From: Acidithiobacillus sp. AMEEHan
GTDB lineage: Bacteria > Pseudomonadota > Gammaproteobacteria > Acidithiobacillales > Acidithiobacillaceae
Reading direction: 5' to 3'
Assembly (NCBI RefSeq): GCF_030996345.1
Contig: NZ_CP118747.1
Coordinates: 2,230,001 to 2,294,000, forward strand
DNA: 64,000 bases
A program made the position numbers and the translations under genes. Below the pieces are notes generated by a model, which saw nothing but the letters and a program-made list of their open reading frames with translations, had not been told where the DNA came from and searched no databases. Positions 36,020 to 45,900 of the stretch are shown here, one piece after another. Position 1 is the stretch's first letter. Each line of letters opens with the position of its first letter.

Positions 36020-36604
36020 ATGAGCATGAAAGTACAGCAAGCGAAGCGGGCCGCCGAGGCCGGTTTCACCCTCATCGAGCTGATGATCGTCATCGCCATC
36101 ATTGGCATTCTGGCCGCCATCGCCATTCCGCAGTACGAGAAGTACATTGCGACATCTCAAGGAACTGACGTAGCGACGAACTTTCATTCCGCTGTAACTG
36201 CTGTTACCTCTGCAGTTGCTGCCGCCCAAGCTGGACAAACAACAACCTTGGTCGGCACCGCAACCACGCCTGGCGTGCTGGCCTATAACGCTGCCAATCC
36301 GATTCCTGGTCTCGCAGCGACAGATTATGCCTATGCTACTTCTGGCACTACGCTTGGCACAGTAGTAGTTGGTGGAACAACGGCTGGCGCCATCGGACCG
36401 ACAGATACAGGGCCTTTCACAGTTACGGTTAACCTAAAAGGAACGAAGGGCACAAATGCATCTGCTGCCACTGACGCGGCGGCTGCGATTCAAAAGGCTA
36501 TTCCTGGTGCGTGTATAGCTGCCGGAACTCCCATCACTTACCCATTTACTGGCACTTGCAAAGTTTCGGTGAGCGCAGGCGGACAGATTACTCCACAGTT
36601 TTGA
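36020..36604 (+). CDS. pilA: PilA-type major pilin
   Basis: 194 aa. [19 protein letters not shown] is a classical type IVa prepilin segment: cleavage after Gly, N-methylated Phe1 and Glu5, with a leader of 15 residues. A C-terminal disulfide loop is indicated by cysteines about 16 residues apart (ACIAAGT ... GTCKVS). AGGAGG lies 9 nt before the ATG at 36020; the ATG at 36011 is too close to it. It has its own sigma54-type promoter and a hairpin after the stop, so it is probably expressed much more than the following genes. Confidence 0.92.
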   Translation: MSMKVQQAKRAAEAGFTLIELMIVIAIIGILAAIAIPQYEKYIATSQGTDVATNFHSAVTAVTSAVAAAQAGQTTTLVGTATTPGVLAYNAANPIPGLAATDYAYATSGTTLGTVVVGGTTAGAIGPTDTGPFTVTVNLKGTKGTNASAATDAAAAIQKAIPGACIAAGTPITYPFTGTCKVSVSAGGQITPQF

Positions 36605-36613
36605 TATTACATG

Positions 36614-36647
36614 AAAGTATTACCGTTTTTCGGAACGGTAATACTTT
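36614..36647 (+). terminator. Hairpin terminator after pilA
   Basis: A perfect 14-bp stem (AAAGTATTACCGTT / AACGGTAATACTTT, loop TTTCGG) starts 9 nt after the pilA stop and ends in a short T-run. It is likely to terminate or attenuate transcription, and to stabilise pilA mRNA. Confidence 0.75.
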
Positions 36648-36687
36648 TCTAGCAACGTGACTAAGATTGAGCATCGGTATACATTGT

Positions 36688-37251
36688 ATGACAAAATGCT
36701 TATATATTTGTGCATTTACTTTCAGATGGATACATTCAAAGTGGTTATTGTTTTTGGCTCTTCCTCTTTCTGTATATCTTGATAGCCCTTGTTCATTGGA
36801 AGGTGCTGTTCTTCCGATGATCATTAGTATTCTATTTTTAGTTCGGTATTTTCACAAAATCAAAGACAAGAAACTCATATTTGGGTTTCTGCTCTTTGCT
36901 TGGACGATCGGAATGTCTTCGGAACGGTGGGGAGTGCTTGGCTTACACGTTTTTACCGGAAGTATCATTCTCTGGCCTTTACTTGTTTTTCTCTTGGGGG
37001 ATCGGTTCCCATGGCTTCTAGTGTATCCTCTGGCTTTCTTTTCTACCTTGATCCCAGACCTGTTTGGCGCGGGGACTGCGTCTCACTGGCAAACTGGATG
37101 GTTCTTTGGAGTCGGAGGCGCAGGATTTCAGGATGGACTCTTTTTGGTTCCGTTAAAGACAGCAACAGCATCCGCTGTGTTAACACTGCTTCAGAAGTGG
37201 TTCAGGCGTCAAGGACTTTTCACATCTCCTTCTTTTCCCGATGGTCTTTAA
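36688..37251 (+). CDS. Hypothetical multi-spanning membrane protein between two pilin genes
   Basis: 187 aa with about five hydrophobic segments (for example WLLFLALPLSVYL, VLPMIISILFLVRYF, IILWPLLVFLLGD, WLLVYPLAFFSTLIP). No enzyme motif is recognised; it is not a prepilin peptidase (no GGGD or paired aspartates). Its place between pilA and a second pilin-like gene suggests a pilin-accessory or assembly role, which is inference. AT-rich like the pil genes. The ATG follows an in-frame TTG at 36667. Confidence 0.6.
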   Translation: MTKCLYICAFTFRWIHSKWLLFLALPLSVYLDSPCSLEGAVLPMIISILFLVRYFHKIKDKKLIFGFLLFAWTIGMSSERWGVLGLHVFTGSIILWPLLVFLLGDRFPWLLVYPLAFFSTLIPDLFGAGTASHWQTGWFFGVGGAGFQDGLFLVPLKTATASAVLTLLQKWFRRQGLFTSPSFPDGL

Positions 37252-37271
37252 GAAATAGATGGGCGGAAAAA

Positions 37272-37775
37272 TTGAAAAGTGACTTTGTCCAAAATGGATT
37301 CACGCTCATTGATCTTACGATCGTTATCGCGATCATCGCTATTCTGGCTGCCTTGGCGATCTCCGCTTATTTCCAATACCTACAAACTGCAAAGGCACAG
37401 GCCGTAGCCACTGATTTCAAGATCGCCGTAGACGAGGTGTCCAATGCTTACGCTGCATCCCTGAATGGCGTACAGACGACCCTCTACAAGACCCTCAATG
37501 GTCAAGCCACGGACGACGTTGCTGACCCAGTTTATGGCCAGGGAACGCCCGCCTTCGTGACCGGAGGCCCGGGTACCATCTGCGGGCAGGTGGTTATCAG
37601 CTCTGCAGTGATCACCGCCAGCAGCCCCGCCGAGACCAACGTATCGGTTGTCACCAAAGACTGCTCCGGTGATCTAGGAACATACATCGCCCGCGCCTGC
37701 AGTGCCGCTGGTTTCCCCAGCGCCGCTACCGGTTCTGGCGTCGTCATTAACCAAAACGGCGGGATTACCCCCTAG
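37272..37775 (+). CDS. Second pilin-like protein with Asp at position 5
   Basis: 167 aa from a TTG with GGCGG 5 nt upstream (no in-frame ATG near). The prepilin segment is QNGFTLIDLTIVIAIIAIL: processing Gly and Phe1 are present, but Glu5, used in pilin assembly and methylation, is replaced by Asp. The body has two cysteine pairs' worth of residues (ICGQVV, KDCSGD, RACSAAG). It resembles the preceding PilA in overall plan (ATDFKIAVDEVSNAYAA) but is shorter. It may be a minor pilin or a pseudopilin. An open frame upstream (from 36900) is not coding. Confidence 0.78.
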   Translation: MKSDFVQNGFTLIDLTIVIAIIAILAALAISAYFQYLQTAKAQAVATDFKIAVDEVSNAYAASLNGVQTTLYKTLNGQATDDVADPVYGQGTPAFVTGGPGTICGQVVISSAVITASSPAETNVSVVTKDCSGDLGTYIARACSAAGFPSAATGSGVVINQNGGITP

Positions 37776-37802
37776 CCGTATACGCAACCAGGAGAGTGAA
37801 AG

Positions 37803-37985
37803 ATGAACGTTCAGGAACGCATCCAGCAACTGCAATCTCGCCGCCATCGCCTGCTTGACCGTCGCGCCGAGCGCGGCGCCCCCATCGCCAGCCTCGACCT
37901 GGAGCTGAATGTGGTGCGCAGCGAGCTCATTGCCCTGTACGAGATGCAGCGCGAGCGGCGCATCGCCCCGCGGCTGGCGAGCTAG
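37803..37985 (+). CDS. Small coiled-coil protein, 60 aa
   Basis: 60 aa, highly charged and helical (VQERIQQLQSRRHRLLDRR, VVRSELIALYEMQRERR). GGAG(A) precedes the ATG by 6 nt. GC-rich, like the diguanylate cyclase gene 18 bp downstream and unlike the AT-rich pil genes, so the two may be an insertion or a native pair. Function unknown. Confidence 0.6.
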   Translation: MNVQERIQQLQSRRHRLLDRRAERGAPIASLDLELNVVRSELIALYEMQRERRIAPRLAS

Positions 37986-38003
37986 TCGGGCCGCAGTGCC
38001 GCC

Positions 38004-39521
38004 GTGAGTAGCGACGACGCCCCCCGGAGTTCCCCTGGCCGCAGCTTCTGGCAGCGCCTGGGGCGCCCGCCGCAAGCCGACCAGACGGTGCGCGAGCAGC
38101 AGCAGTTGCTCGCCTGGCGCGGGGCCTTGTCGGCGGTATTGGTGCCGGCGGCGGAGGAACGGCAGGTTCTGCAGCGCTTTTGTGAGATCACCGTGCAACA
38201 GGGCGTGGCGGACCTGGCGGCATTGCTGCGCCCCGGCCCACAGTCGATGCTCCAGCCGGTGGCCCTGAGTGGTCCCCGCGCTTTCGTCAGTGATATCTGC
38301 TGTACACCGAGTGCCGCCATCACCGATACCCAGGGTCCACTGGGGAGGGCTTGGCGCGAGGGGCGCGCCTGGTACTCGGAGGAGCGCCCCTCTGCCGCGG
38401 CCTTGGCGGAGTGGAATGCACAGGCGGCGCGGCGCGGGCTGCGCGCCTCGGCCATCCTGCCGGTGTTGCGGCGTCGGCGCATCTGGGCCCTGCTGCTGCT
38501 GGCGCGGGAGCGGCAAAGCGACTGGCCCAGCGACAGCCAGATGCTCCTCGAATCCACGGCACAGTTGCTGGGCGATGTCCTCGAAGACCTCGCCAAACAG
38601 CAGTTGCAGCTCATTCTCGGCTCGGGCCTGCGCGCCGCCCTGGACAGCGTGGTGCTCACCGACACGCGCCGGCGGGTGCTCTATGTCAATCAGAGCTTCA
38701 CCTTGATGACGGGCTACAAGGAAGAAGAGATCTGCCACAAGGGGCTGAAGATCCTGCTAGGCCCGGAGACCAGTCTGGCGGATCTGGCGAGCCTCGACAT
38801 GGCCTTGCGCGATGGCGTTGCCTGGTCTGGCAAGCTGCTGAATTACCAGCGGAATGGTCAGACGTTCTGGAATCAGGTGAGTATCGTCCCGGTTCGCAAC
38901 GCCGCCGAGGAGTTGACCCATTTTCTGGGCATTTTGCGCGACGTGAGCCGCGAGCATTCGCTCCTGGGGCAACTGGAGTACGAGGCCCGCCACGACCGCC
39001 TGACCGGGCTGGCGAATCGCCAGGCGCTAGAAGAAGAAATGGAACAGGCCTTAGCGCGAGCCCAACGCAACAGATCGAACCTCGCGGTATGTTTCATTGA
39101 CTTAGATTCTTTCAAGCCCATCAATGACGGCTACGGCCATGACGCGGGCGATCTTGTGCTGCAAGTGGTGGCCCGCAGGCTGCGCGAGGGCCTGCGGCGC
39201 ACCGATTATGTGGCGCGTTTGGGTGGTGATGAGTTTGTGATTCTGCTGGAGGGGCATCAAAGTCGAGAGGGTCTGGAACTGGTCCTGGAAAAACTCGAAA
39301 TTCTGGTCCATTCACCCATTTCTCTGCCAAACGGACAAGAAGTTACAGTGCAACTTAGCATGGGAATTACTCGGTATCCAGAGGATGGCATGTTCGACGC
39401 GGGAAAATTGCTGCGCTTTGCTGACCAAGCGCTCTACAGAGCTAAAGCACTGCGGAACAAACGCAGCACCTATTGGGTGTACTACGAAAGTGTCTTTACA
39501 CCGGCCGCTGGGGCTTCCTGA
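38004..39521 (+). CDS. GAF-PAS-GGDEF diguanylate cyclase
   Basis: 505 aa from GTG. The N-terminal part (about 30 to 205) looks GAF-like; PAS at about 210 to 325 (VVLTDTRRRVLYVNQSFTLM, FLGILRDVSREH); GGDEF domain at about 335 to 495 with RLGGDEFVILL. The inhibitory I-site RxxD (RRTD) lies five residues before GGDEF, so product inhibition is expected. There is no EAL domain. It would make c-di-GMP, the usual control molecule for surface attachment and type IV pili, and lies within the pil module. Confidence 0.9.
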   Translation: MSSDDAPRSSPGRSFWQRLGRPPQADQTVREQQQLLAWRGALSAVLVPAAEERQVLQRFCEITVQQGVADLAALLRPGPQSMLQPVALSGPRAFVSDICCTPSAAITDTQGPLGRAWREGRAWYSEERPSAAALAEWNAQAARRGLRASAILPVLRRRRIWALLLLARERQSDWPSDSQMLLESTAQLLGDVLEDLAKQQLQLILGSGLRAALDSVVLTDTRRRVLYVNQSFTLMTGYKEEEICHKGLKILLGPETSLADLASLDMALRDGVAWSGKLLNYQRNGQTFWNQVSIVPVRNAAEELTHFLGILRDVSREHSLLGQLEYEARHDRLTGLANRQALEEEMEQALARAQRNRSNLAVCFIDLDSFKPINDGYGHDAGDLVLQVVARRLREGLRRTDYVARLGGDEFVILLEGHQSREGLELVLEKLEILVHSPISLPNGQEVTVQLSMGITRYPEDGMFDAGKLLRFADQALYRAKALRNKRSTYWVYYESVFTPAAGAS

Positions 39522-39622
39522 CGAAAACTCGAAAGGGTGGCCGATCAGCGTTGCCTCCGGCTTGGGCATGTAAAATTGAGGATCTGTCCTAATTACCTGG
39601 GAGGATTATACAGGAGTCTGCG

Positions 39623-40639
39623 ATGGCGACATCAGTTACCAAGAGTAAGACGCTTGCCAAGGAAGTAAGGTTCATCAACTTCCTCTGGGAAGCGAAGGGG
39701 CTCGACGCTAAGGCCCGGCAAAAAGGCGAGATGACCGCTTCCTCGGCCAACGTGGTCAAAGCCAACCTGCTCCGTGTGAAGCTCACGCCCACCGTCATCA
39801 AAAAGGCGCGAAGCCGCTTCTTGACGGTGAGCGCACCGGTCATGATGCGGCAGCTCTCGACCATGATCATCGCTGGGTGCCCATGGTGCAGCGATTTGAC
39901 TTGTTGATTTCGGCCACCTCCCAGCTGAGCATGCGCAAGCTGCTCAAGGGCACCCTGCGCCATTTGAACGAGGGAGAATCCCTCCCCCAGTCCTTCGCAC
40001 ACTACCCAAAGTATTTCGATCGCCTGTTTGTTTCTCTGGTGTCGGCAGGCGAGCAGGGCGGTATTCTCAGCACCATCCCGCTGCGTCTGGCGGACTATCG
40101 CAAAAAGAGACTGGCCCTGACCAAAAAGGTCACGTCGGCCATGTTCTACCCGGCAGCCATCCTTACCGTCATGATCTTCGTGATCCCGGCCTTTGCCCAT
40201 TTGTCCAGTAGTTTTGGTGCGACGCTGCAGCTCTTGACGCAAGTCGTCATCAAGATTTCCGACTGGATGAAAGAGCATTGGTACGTCGTCGTGGGAGCAC
40301 CCATCGCTGCCGTGTTTCTCTTTCACCATGCCTATCGGCGCAGCGACAAGCTCAGGGAGGACGCCGTGTTTCCGCTAATGGCGACGCAGATGTTCGCCAT
40401 AGGTGAAGAAACTGGCGCTATCGAGGTGATGTCGGGTAAGGTAGCGGACTCCTACGAAAATGAGGTCAACGAGGCAATTAACCGTACGACCATGCTCGTT
40501 GAGCCCATCATCATGGTCATTCTGGGCATCGTTGCCGGCCCTGGTGGTGGCCATGTACATGCCGAACTTCAGGATGGGTGCCGTGGTGACTCATAGGGGG
40601 GTAACAGATGGCTGTTCGTGTAAAGCGTTCATTCACTGA
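39623..40639 (+). pseudogene. pilC: PilC, type IV pilus platform protein, degenerate
   Basis: ATG 39623 has AGGAG 8 nt upstream. The N-terminal half is normal PilC (FLWEAKGLDAKARQKGEM, MRQLSTMIIAG). A base is missing near GGG 39875 to 39877, after which the frame continues PMVQRFDLLISATSQ; a base is extra near CCC 40539 to 40541, after which the original frame resumes (LVVAMYMPNFRMGAVVT). About 75 residues of the second cytoplasmic domain also seem lost: RRSDKLREDAV runs straight into FPLMATQMFAIGEETGAIE. PilC normally links the PilB motor to the pilus; this copy is unlikely to work. Confidence 0.8.
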
Positions 40640-41261
40640 CGTGCGCGCGCCCTTTCGGTACATGTGGAATGCACGCTTACCGTCCTCGTTTAACCTAGGG
40701 GAACAATCAGACAGATTGCGATGTTTTGTTTGTGGCCTTGCCAAGATTTATGCACCAAAATGGGATGATTTGCAGGCCAGCGCAGGAACTCCAGAACAAT
40801 CATTGTCGACACAAGTTTCAGCAGAAGCGGGATTTAGTTTGATTGAAATCCTAGTGGCAATGGTCGTTTTGCTGGTCGGGCTGCTAGGTGTTGCCTATTT
40901 GCAAGTCAGTTCCGCATTGGCCTTAGGGAATGCAGCCGTCAATGCGAATGCGGCATTCCTTGCGAACTCCATGCTCGCGAACGCCTGGGGTGGAGGTACC
41001 TCTCAGCTCAGTTCCTATGCGAACGTCGATACGGCTAACCCAAATTCCTGGCCACAAAGTGGTGCAGCTTCCTGGGCCGTGCAGAACTGGGCGACGAATG
41101 TGCAATCCATCTTACCTGGTGGTGTGGGGAAAATTTCCGTGCTGAATCCACAGGGCGACACGTGTGAGCAACCACCATGCGTTGCTACGGTAACCGTCAC
41201 CTGGACAGGCAAGACAGGAAAGGAGAGTTATGCGGCCAGCACATATATTGTCCAGCCCTGA
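40608..41261 (+). CDS. pilV: PilV-type minor pilin
   Basis: 217 aa if started at ATG 40608. The prepilin segment EAGFSLIEILVAMVVLLVG (residues about 74 to 92) is typical of PilV. A leader of 75 residues is far too long, so either translation starts later (a TTG near 40803 gives a leader of about 9 residues) or the first 190 bp are a rearranged junction with pilC, whose last codons it overlaps. The tail has paired cysteines (DTCEQPPCVATV). Minor pilins prime pilus assembly and carry PilY1. It overlaps pilW by 32 bp. Confidence 0.82.
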   Translation: MAVRVKRSFTDVRAPFRYMWNARLPSSFNLGEQSDRLRCFVCGLAKIYAPKWDDLQASAGTPEQSLSTQVSAEAGFSLIEILVAMVVLLVGLLGVAYLQVSSALALGNAAVNANAAFLANSMLANAWGGGTSQLSSYANVDTANPNSWPQSGAASWAVQNWATNVQSILPGGVGKISVLNPQGDTCEQPPCVATVTVTWTGKTGKESYAASTYIVQP

Positions 41262-42338
41262 GGCTGGCTTAACCTTGACCGAACTGTTGGTGGCAATTGT
41301 AATTTCTGCAATTGTCTCAGTCATACTTTTTACGTTCTTTATGCAAAATGAGTGGGGGTTTCTTGAGAACCAAGGTACAGCAGACGTCATCAATACTGAC
41401 CGCCATGCGTTGGAAGTAGTAGCAAACGATATCGCCAACGCTGGGTATGGGTTTGCCTCCATACCAGGGTGTACACAGATCGTGACCTATAACGGAAATG
41501 CGACGCCACTGAACCCGATATCTGTTACCCCAAATGGCACCCCAACCCAAACCAATCCGCCACCAGTATCGCTAACGGTTTATTTAGGAACTTCCGATTT
41601 TGCCGGAGTCCCTGTGGGAATGATGGTCGATAGTCCAAGCCCAAGCGCGTCGAACTTCCATATCAATTCGGCGCCCGGAGCAACCACGGGGTGTCAAACC
41701 CCCATCCAGAAAGGAGATGGACTGGTGGCGGCATTCTCCGGTGGGGAATGTGCAATGGTATATGCCACACAGACTCCTAGCAGCAACGCTGGCGCTTGTG
41801 TAGTAACCTTTGATCATGGAGAAAACCAGAACAATCCTTCCGGCGGGTTTGCGACATTGATTCCAACGTTGACGACTGCGGATATGGATGCTGCGCAGGT
41901 ATACGATACTGGCGCTTCCAATATCACGCAATTGACATACTCGGTCACCCCCCCAGCGGAGCAACTCCCGGTTCCCTTACCCTTTCTACAGGTGGTGGCG
42001 CTGCAAGTCTATTTGCCACGGGTATCGACGATCTGCAAGTTCTTTTTGGATACAACACCAACGGAGGACAATCTGTGCAAAGTTACGGTTATTATGACCC
42101 TAACTACGCGAACGATATCCGCACGGTAATGGTCGCAGTGGTTGCGCAAAGTCACGTACAAACACCGCAACAAGATGCGCCAACAAAGCTGCAACTTATA
42201 CCAGCTGTACCAGCCTCACAGAGCATAACGGGAGAATCGCTGCCAGCAGTCTATTTTTATCCGCCAGCAGGCTCTCATAACGCCCAATTTACAGTGATGA
42301 CCACCACAGTACCCGTCATGAACATGATCTGGCATTAA
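41230..42338 (+). CDS. pilW: PilW-type minor pilin (frameshifted)
   Basis: Prepilin segment PEAGLTLTELLVAIVIS at about residues 10 to 26. The first frame reads to LTYSVTPPAE; at a run of seven C (41948 to 41954) similarity moves to the -1 frame: GIDDLQVLFGYNTNGG, then DIRTVMVAVVAQS and a C terminus ending MNMIWH, the expected PilW end. One more C would give an intact protein of about 369 aa. PilW is a minor pilin of the PilV-W-X-Y1 priming complex. Confidence 0.83.
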
Positions 42339-42342
42339 CCAT

Positions 42343-42930
42343 ATGAAACGACACAATCAATCCGGACAGTCTCTGTTGTTCGCCATTATCATTCTCATGG
42401 TGCTCGCAATTCTGGGATACGCGGCCTTAGAGCTGGGCGGCCAGACAGAACGCCTAACCTATACCCAGGCAGAACACCAAACTGCAACCCAATTGGGATC
42501 GCTGGCCGTTCAGGCCGCTATTCAATGGGGAAATGCAAACATCTCATTTCCTCCCGGAATCCCCACAACCAAACCAGCATTTTTTTATAATGATGCATGC
42601 ACCAATGGCGCCATAGGCTGTGCCACACCCTTGACTAGTGCGCAGGTGGCAGATACCGGAAACATTTGGTCTACGGCGAATACAGTACCAAATAACGTCG
42701 TTGGTCCACTTGCATCCAGCTTACCAGGCGCTACCGTGAAATGGGTTATGGAATACTATGGGAATGGACTATGTACAGTACCGGGTTGCACGAGTAGTAA
42801 GGCACCAACGAACCTATGTCGCTGCTATTACTATCGAGTAACAGCGTTGACGACCAATGACCCAACTAATCCCCAAGATGGGCTGTCCGTAGTGACACAG
42901 ACCTTATATCGTATTCCGCAGTCTCGATAA
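42343..42930 (+). CDS. pilX: PilX-type pilus assembly protein
   Basis: 195 aa. The N terminus QSGQSLLFAIIILMVLAIL is the PilX version of a pilin helix: Gly before the cleavage position, hydrophobic helix, no standard FTLIE. The body has cysteines NDACTNGAIGCATP and LCTVPGCTSS that could form disulfides. It starts 4 nt after the corrected pilW frame and stops 10 nt before pilY1. It is AT-rich like its neighbours. Confidence 0.82.
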   Translation: MKRHNQSGQSLLFAIIILMVLAILGYAALELGGQTERLTYTQAEHQTATQLGSLAVQAAIQWGNANISFPPGIPTTKPAFFYNDACTNGAIGCATPLTSAQVADTGNIWSTANTVPNNVVGPLASSLPGATVKWVMEYYGNGLCTVPGCTSSKAPTNLCRCYYYRVTALTTNDPTNPQDGLSVVTQTLYRIPQSR

Positions 42931-42940
42931 GGATTATAGA

Positions 42941-45900
42941 ATGAATAGTAGAGCGATAGTTTCTCTCCTCGTTGGCGGAACCATATTCTTTGGTTTATTG
43001 CAGGACAGCGACGCAGGTACTCTTCCTCCGCTACTCTCTATATCTCCAACGCCGCTTTTGGCCACTCATTATGGAAAACCCAATATTCTTTTCATTCTAG
43101 ATAATTCTCAGTCTATGGATGGAGATCTATCTGGGGCAATTATGACAGGATCTGGGACAGCTACCTCCAATGGTTTCTCTCCTTCTGTAATTAATGCCAA
43201 CTCGAGCAGTCCGGCAGATTATTCTGTTCCAGCCGGGTTTACCGCGCCTGTCACCAATGCTACTTCAGGAACCACACCGTACACTGTATGCACTAACAAT
43301 ACCTGCACCGATAATTCCGCGAGCCGCCTTAATGTAGCAAAAGAGGCCATTCTGCAATCTTATAACCAATGGAATGGCTTGATGAATTTTGGACTGATGG
43401 ACTATAAGGTAAAAGGTACGCCAAGCATCAACACAACTTGGGTATATTACATGAGTGGTCCCGATGGTTTTTCCTTCGGTCAATCTGCTTCCGCTCCACC
43501 GCAGATCACACCGCAAGGAACAACGGTCCAATTACATGCCGTACCAAATCCATGTTATTATAGTAATACGCAGAATACCTACTCCTGCCAACAAATTCAT
43601 AACTTCTTCGCGTCTAACGGGGTGTCTGGTTCGTTCGGTGACGAATATCTCTACATCCAAGATACGAGTGATGAGCCGAATATTAATGACGTCTTGTACG
43701 CCGGAGGTGGATTGAATTCGAACTTCATCACCTACGGAGGTCCAAATCCAGGAAACCCGTATACGAATTACAACCTGCAACACTATAATAGCGGTAGCAT
43801 AAACGAAAATTATTATAACAGCGTTCCAAATAATGGACAGTTTAGCACCGGTCCTACCAATGCCGGTTATGTACCATATTCACCAGAGGTCTGGTATTCG
43901 GAAAGAGGTTTTGGATATTATAACAATATATCTAATGCAGGCAATCTTGTCATCCCTATAGCTGCCTCAACTACATCGCAGCTTAATGAGTTTAAAACAA
44001 ATCTTGCACCGGAAACAAACAATCCTAGTTCTTCAGAAATCAAGGCTGATGCGGTTAATGCGCCGATGTCGGAAACACTACAAAGTGCATTGAACTACCT
44101 TACTGGCACTACGTTGCCAAGCAGTAATGGATGTTCCGCCCCGACGTACATTATTTTTATTACAGATGGGCTACCGACGGTATCCAACAGTGGAGCCTTG
44201 TGGCCGCCGTTGGGAAGTGCTGCGGCATCGGGTTATACCGAATATGCGACATTTAATTCGAATGGTACAGTCAACTCTACCAATGACCGCGCACTCACGG
44301 ATACCATATCCGCTCTGCAGGAATTGGCAGATAATGGTATAAAAACCTATATCATTGGTGTGGGCGCGGGCGTTGATCCAAAGCTCAATCCTGTGGCTGC
44401 AGATACGCTGCAAGCCATGGCGTTAGCTGGTGGTACTGCCCAATATTTTCCAGCAACAAGTCCGGCCGCGGTTTCTTCTGACATTAGCGTTATCCTGAAA
44501 AAGGTTGAACAACAACTGAGCACGACCGGCGTCGCCTTAAACGCATCCAGCAATACGGCGGCGAATCTGGTATACCAAGCAAGTTTCAACACCAAGTTTT
44601 GGACTGGCAACCTGCTGGCGGAAACATTGAGCAGTGTCTACACGTCTCCCTCCTCACCTACAATCCAGTGGGAGGCGGTAGGTACCCACGGTAATGGAAC
44701 ACTTACTGCCACCAGCTTGAGCAATAAGGTGTTTACTTGGAATCCTGCATGTGGCAATAACGGTTGTGGAGAGCCTTTTATTTGGAGCAGTCTCTCTACC
44801 TCACAGCAATCGGAGTTGGAACAAGGTTGGTCTAGCCTCAGCGGTAGCCAGCAAGCGACATTTGGCGGAAGCTCAGCTACTTATGGGCAGGCAATCATGG
44901 CTTGGATGCTTACTGGAAACACCAGTGGAGGTATTTTTCGTTCTCCGGAGGCATTGCTGGGAGATATTGTCGATAGCAGCCCAGTATATGTTGGATCTCC
45001 TGACCAAGGATTGTTAACGCCCAGCTACCAAAGTTTTGCACAGCAGAATGCTTCGCGCACGCCTGTGGTCTATGTTGGGTCTAATGGCGGGCTCTTGTAC
45101 GCTTTTAACGCGACCACAGGCGCGCCTGTTTTTGCCTATGTTCCGGAAGGGGTGTATAACGATCTCTGGAAGCTCCCGCAGTTAAATTATACTCATCGCT
45201 TTTACGTGGATGGCACGCCGTCTGAGGCGGATATTGAGACGAGTTCCAACTCTTGGGAAAGCGTATTGGTCGGCGGATTGAATGATGGCGGAGATGCAAT
45301 TTACGCTTTGAATGTAACTAACCCCACGGGGTTTAATTCATCAGATGTTCTGTGGCAGTTCAAAAACCCGGACTTGGGACTCACGTATAGTCAGCCGCAA
45401 CTCTCTGAAGTTGATGTTAAAGGGGTACCAACATGGGTTGCTATTTTTGGATCTGGTTACAATAGTCCAGCTGGGTGGCCCTATTTATTTATTGTAAATG
45501 CGGGAACTGGGCGGCTTATTAAATCGGTCAATCTCTGCGCAGCCGTAAATTACAATTCTACATATTGCAGCACAAATTTTCCGGATGGTCTTTCCACCCC
45601 AGCTCTCGCATCATCCGGAAATGGTTTCCTGGCGGGTACGGCCTATGTTGGAGACCTGCAGGGAAATCTCTGGGACATTAATCTCAGTCAGCTACTCAAT
45701 CCTCCGTCTGTTCCGTCACCTAATACACCACCTACTGTGTCCGTGTTATTTCATGCAACAACAACCAGTTCGACAAATTGTCCAGGAGGGGCGTCTACTT
45801 GTACGGTTCCGCAGCCGATCACCACGCAACCACTGGTTACTACTGCTCCTGCTGGTGCGCCTGCCGGAAATTTTGTTCTATTCGGGACCGGGCAATTGCT

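Noticed and set aside
36900-37271. Upstream extension of the second pilin-like frame
   Set aside because: It lies opposite-frame within the membrane-protein gene and its translation is not protein-like; the pilin starts at TTG 37272.
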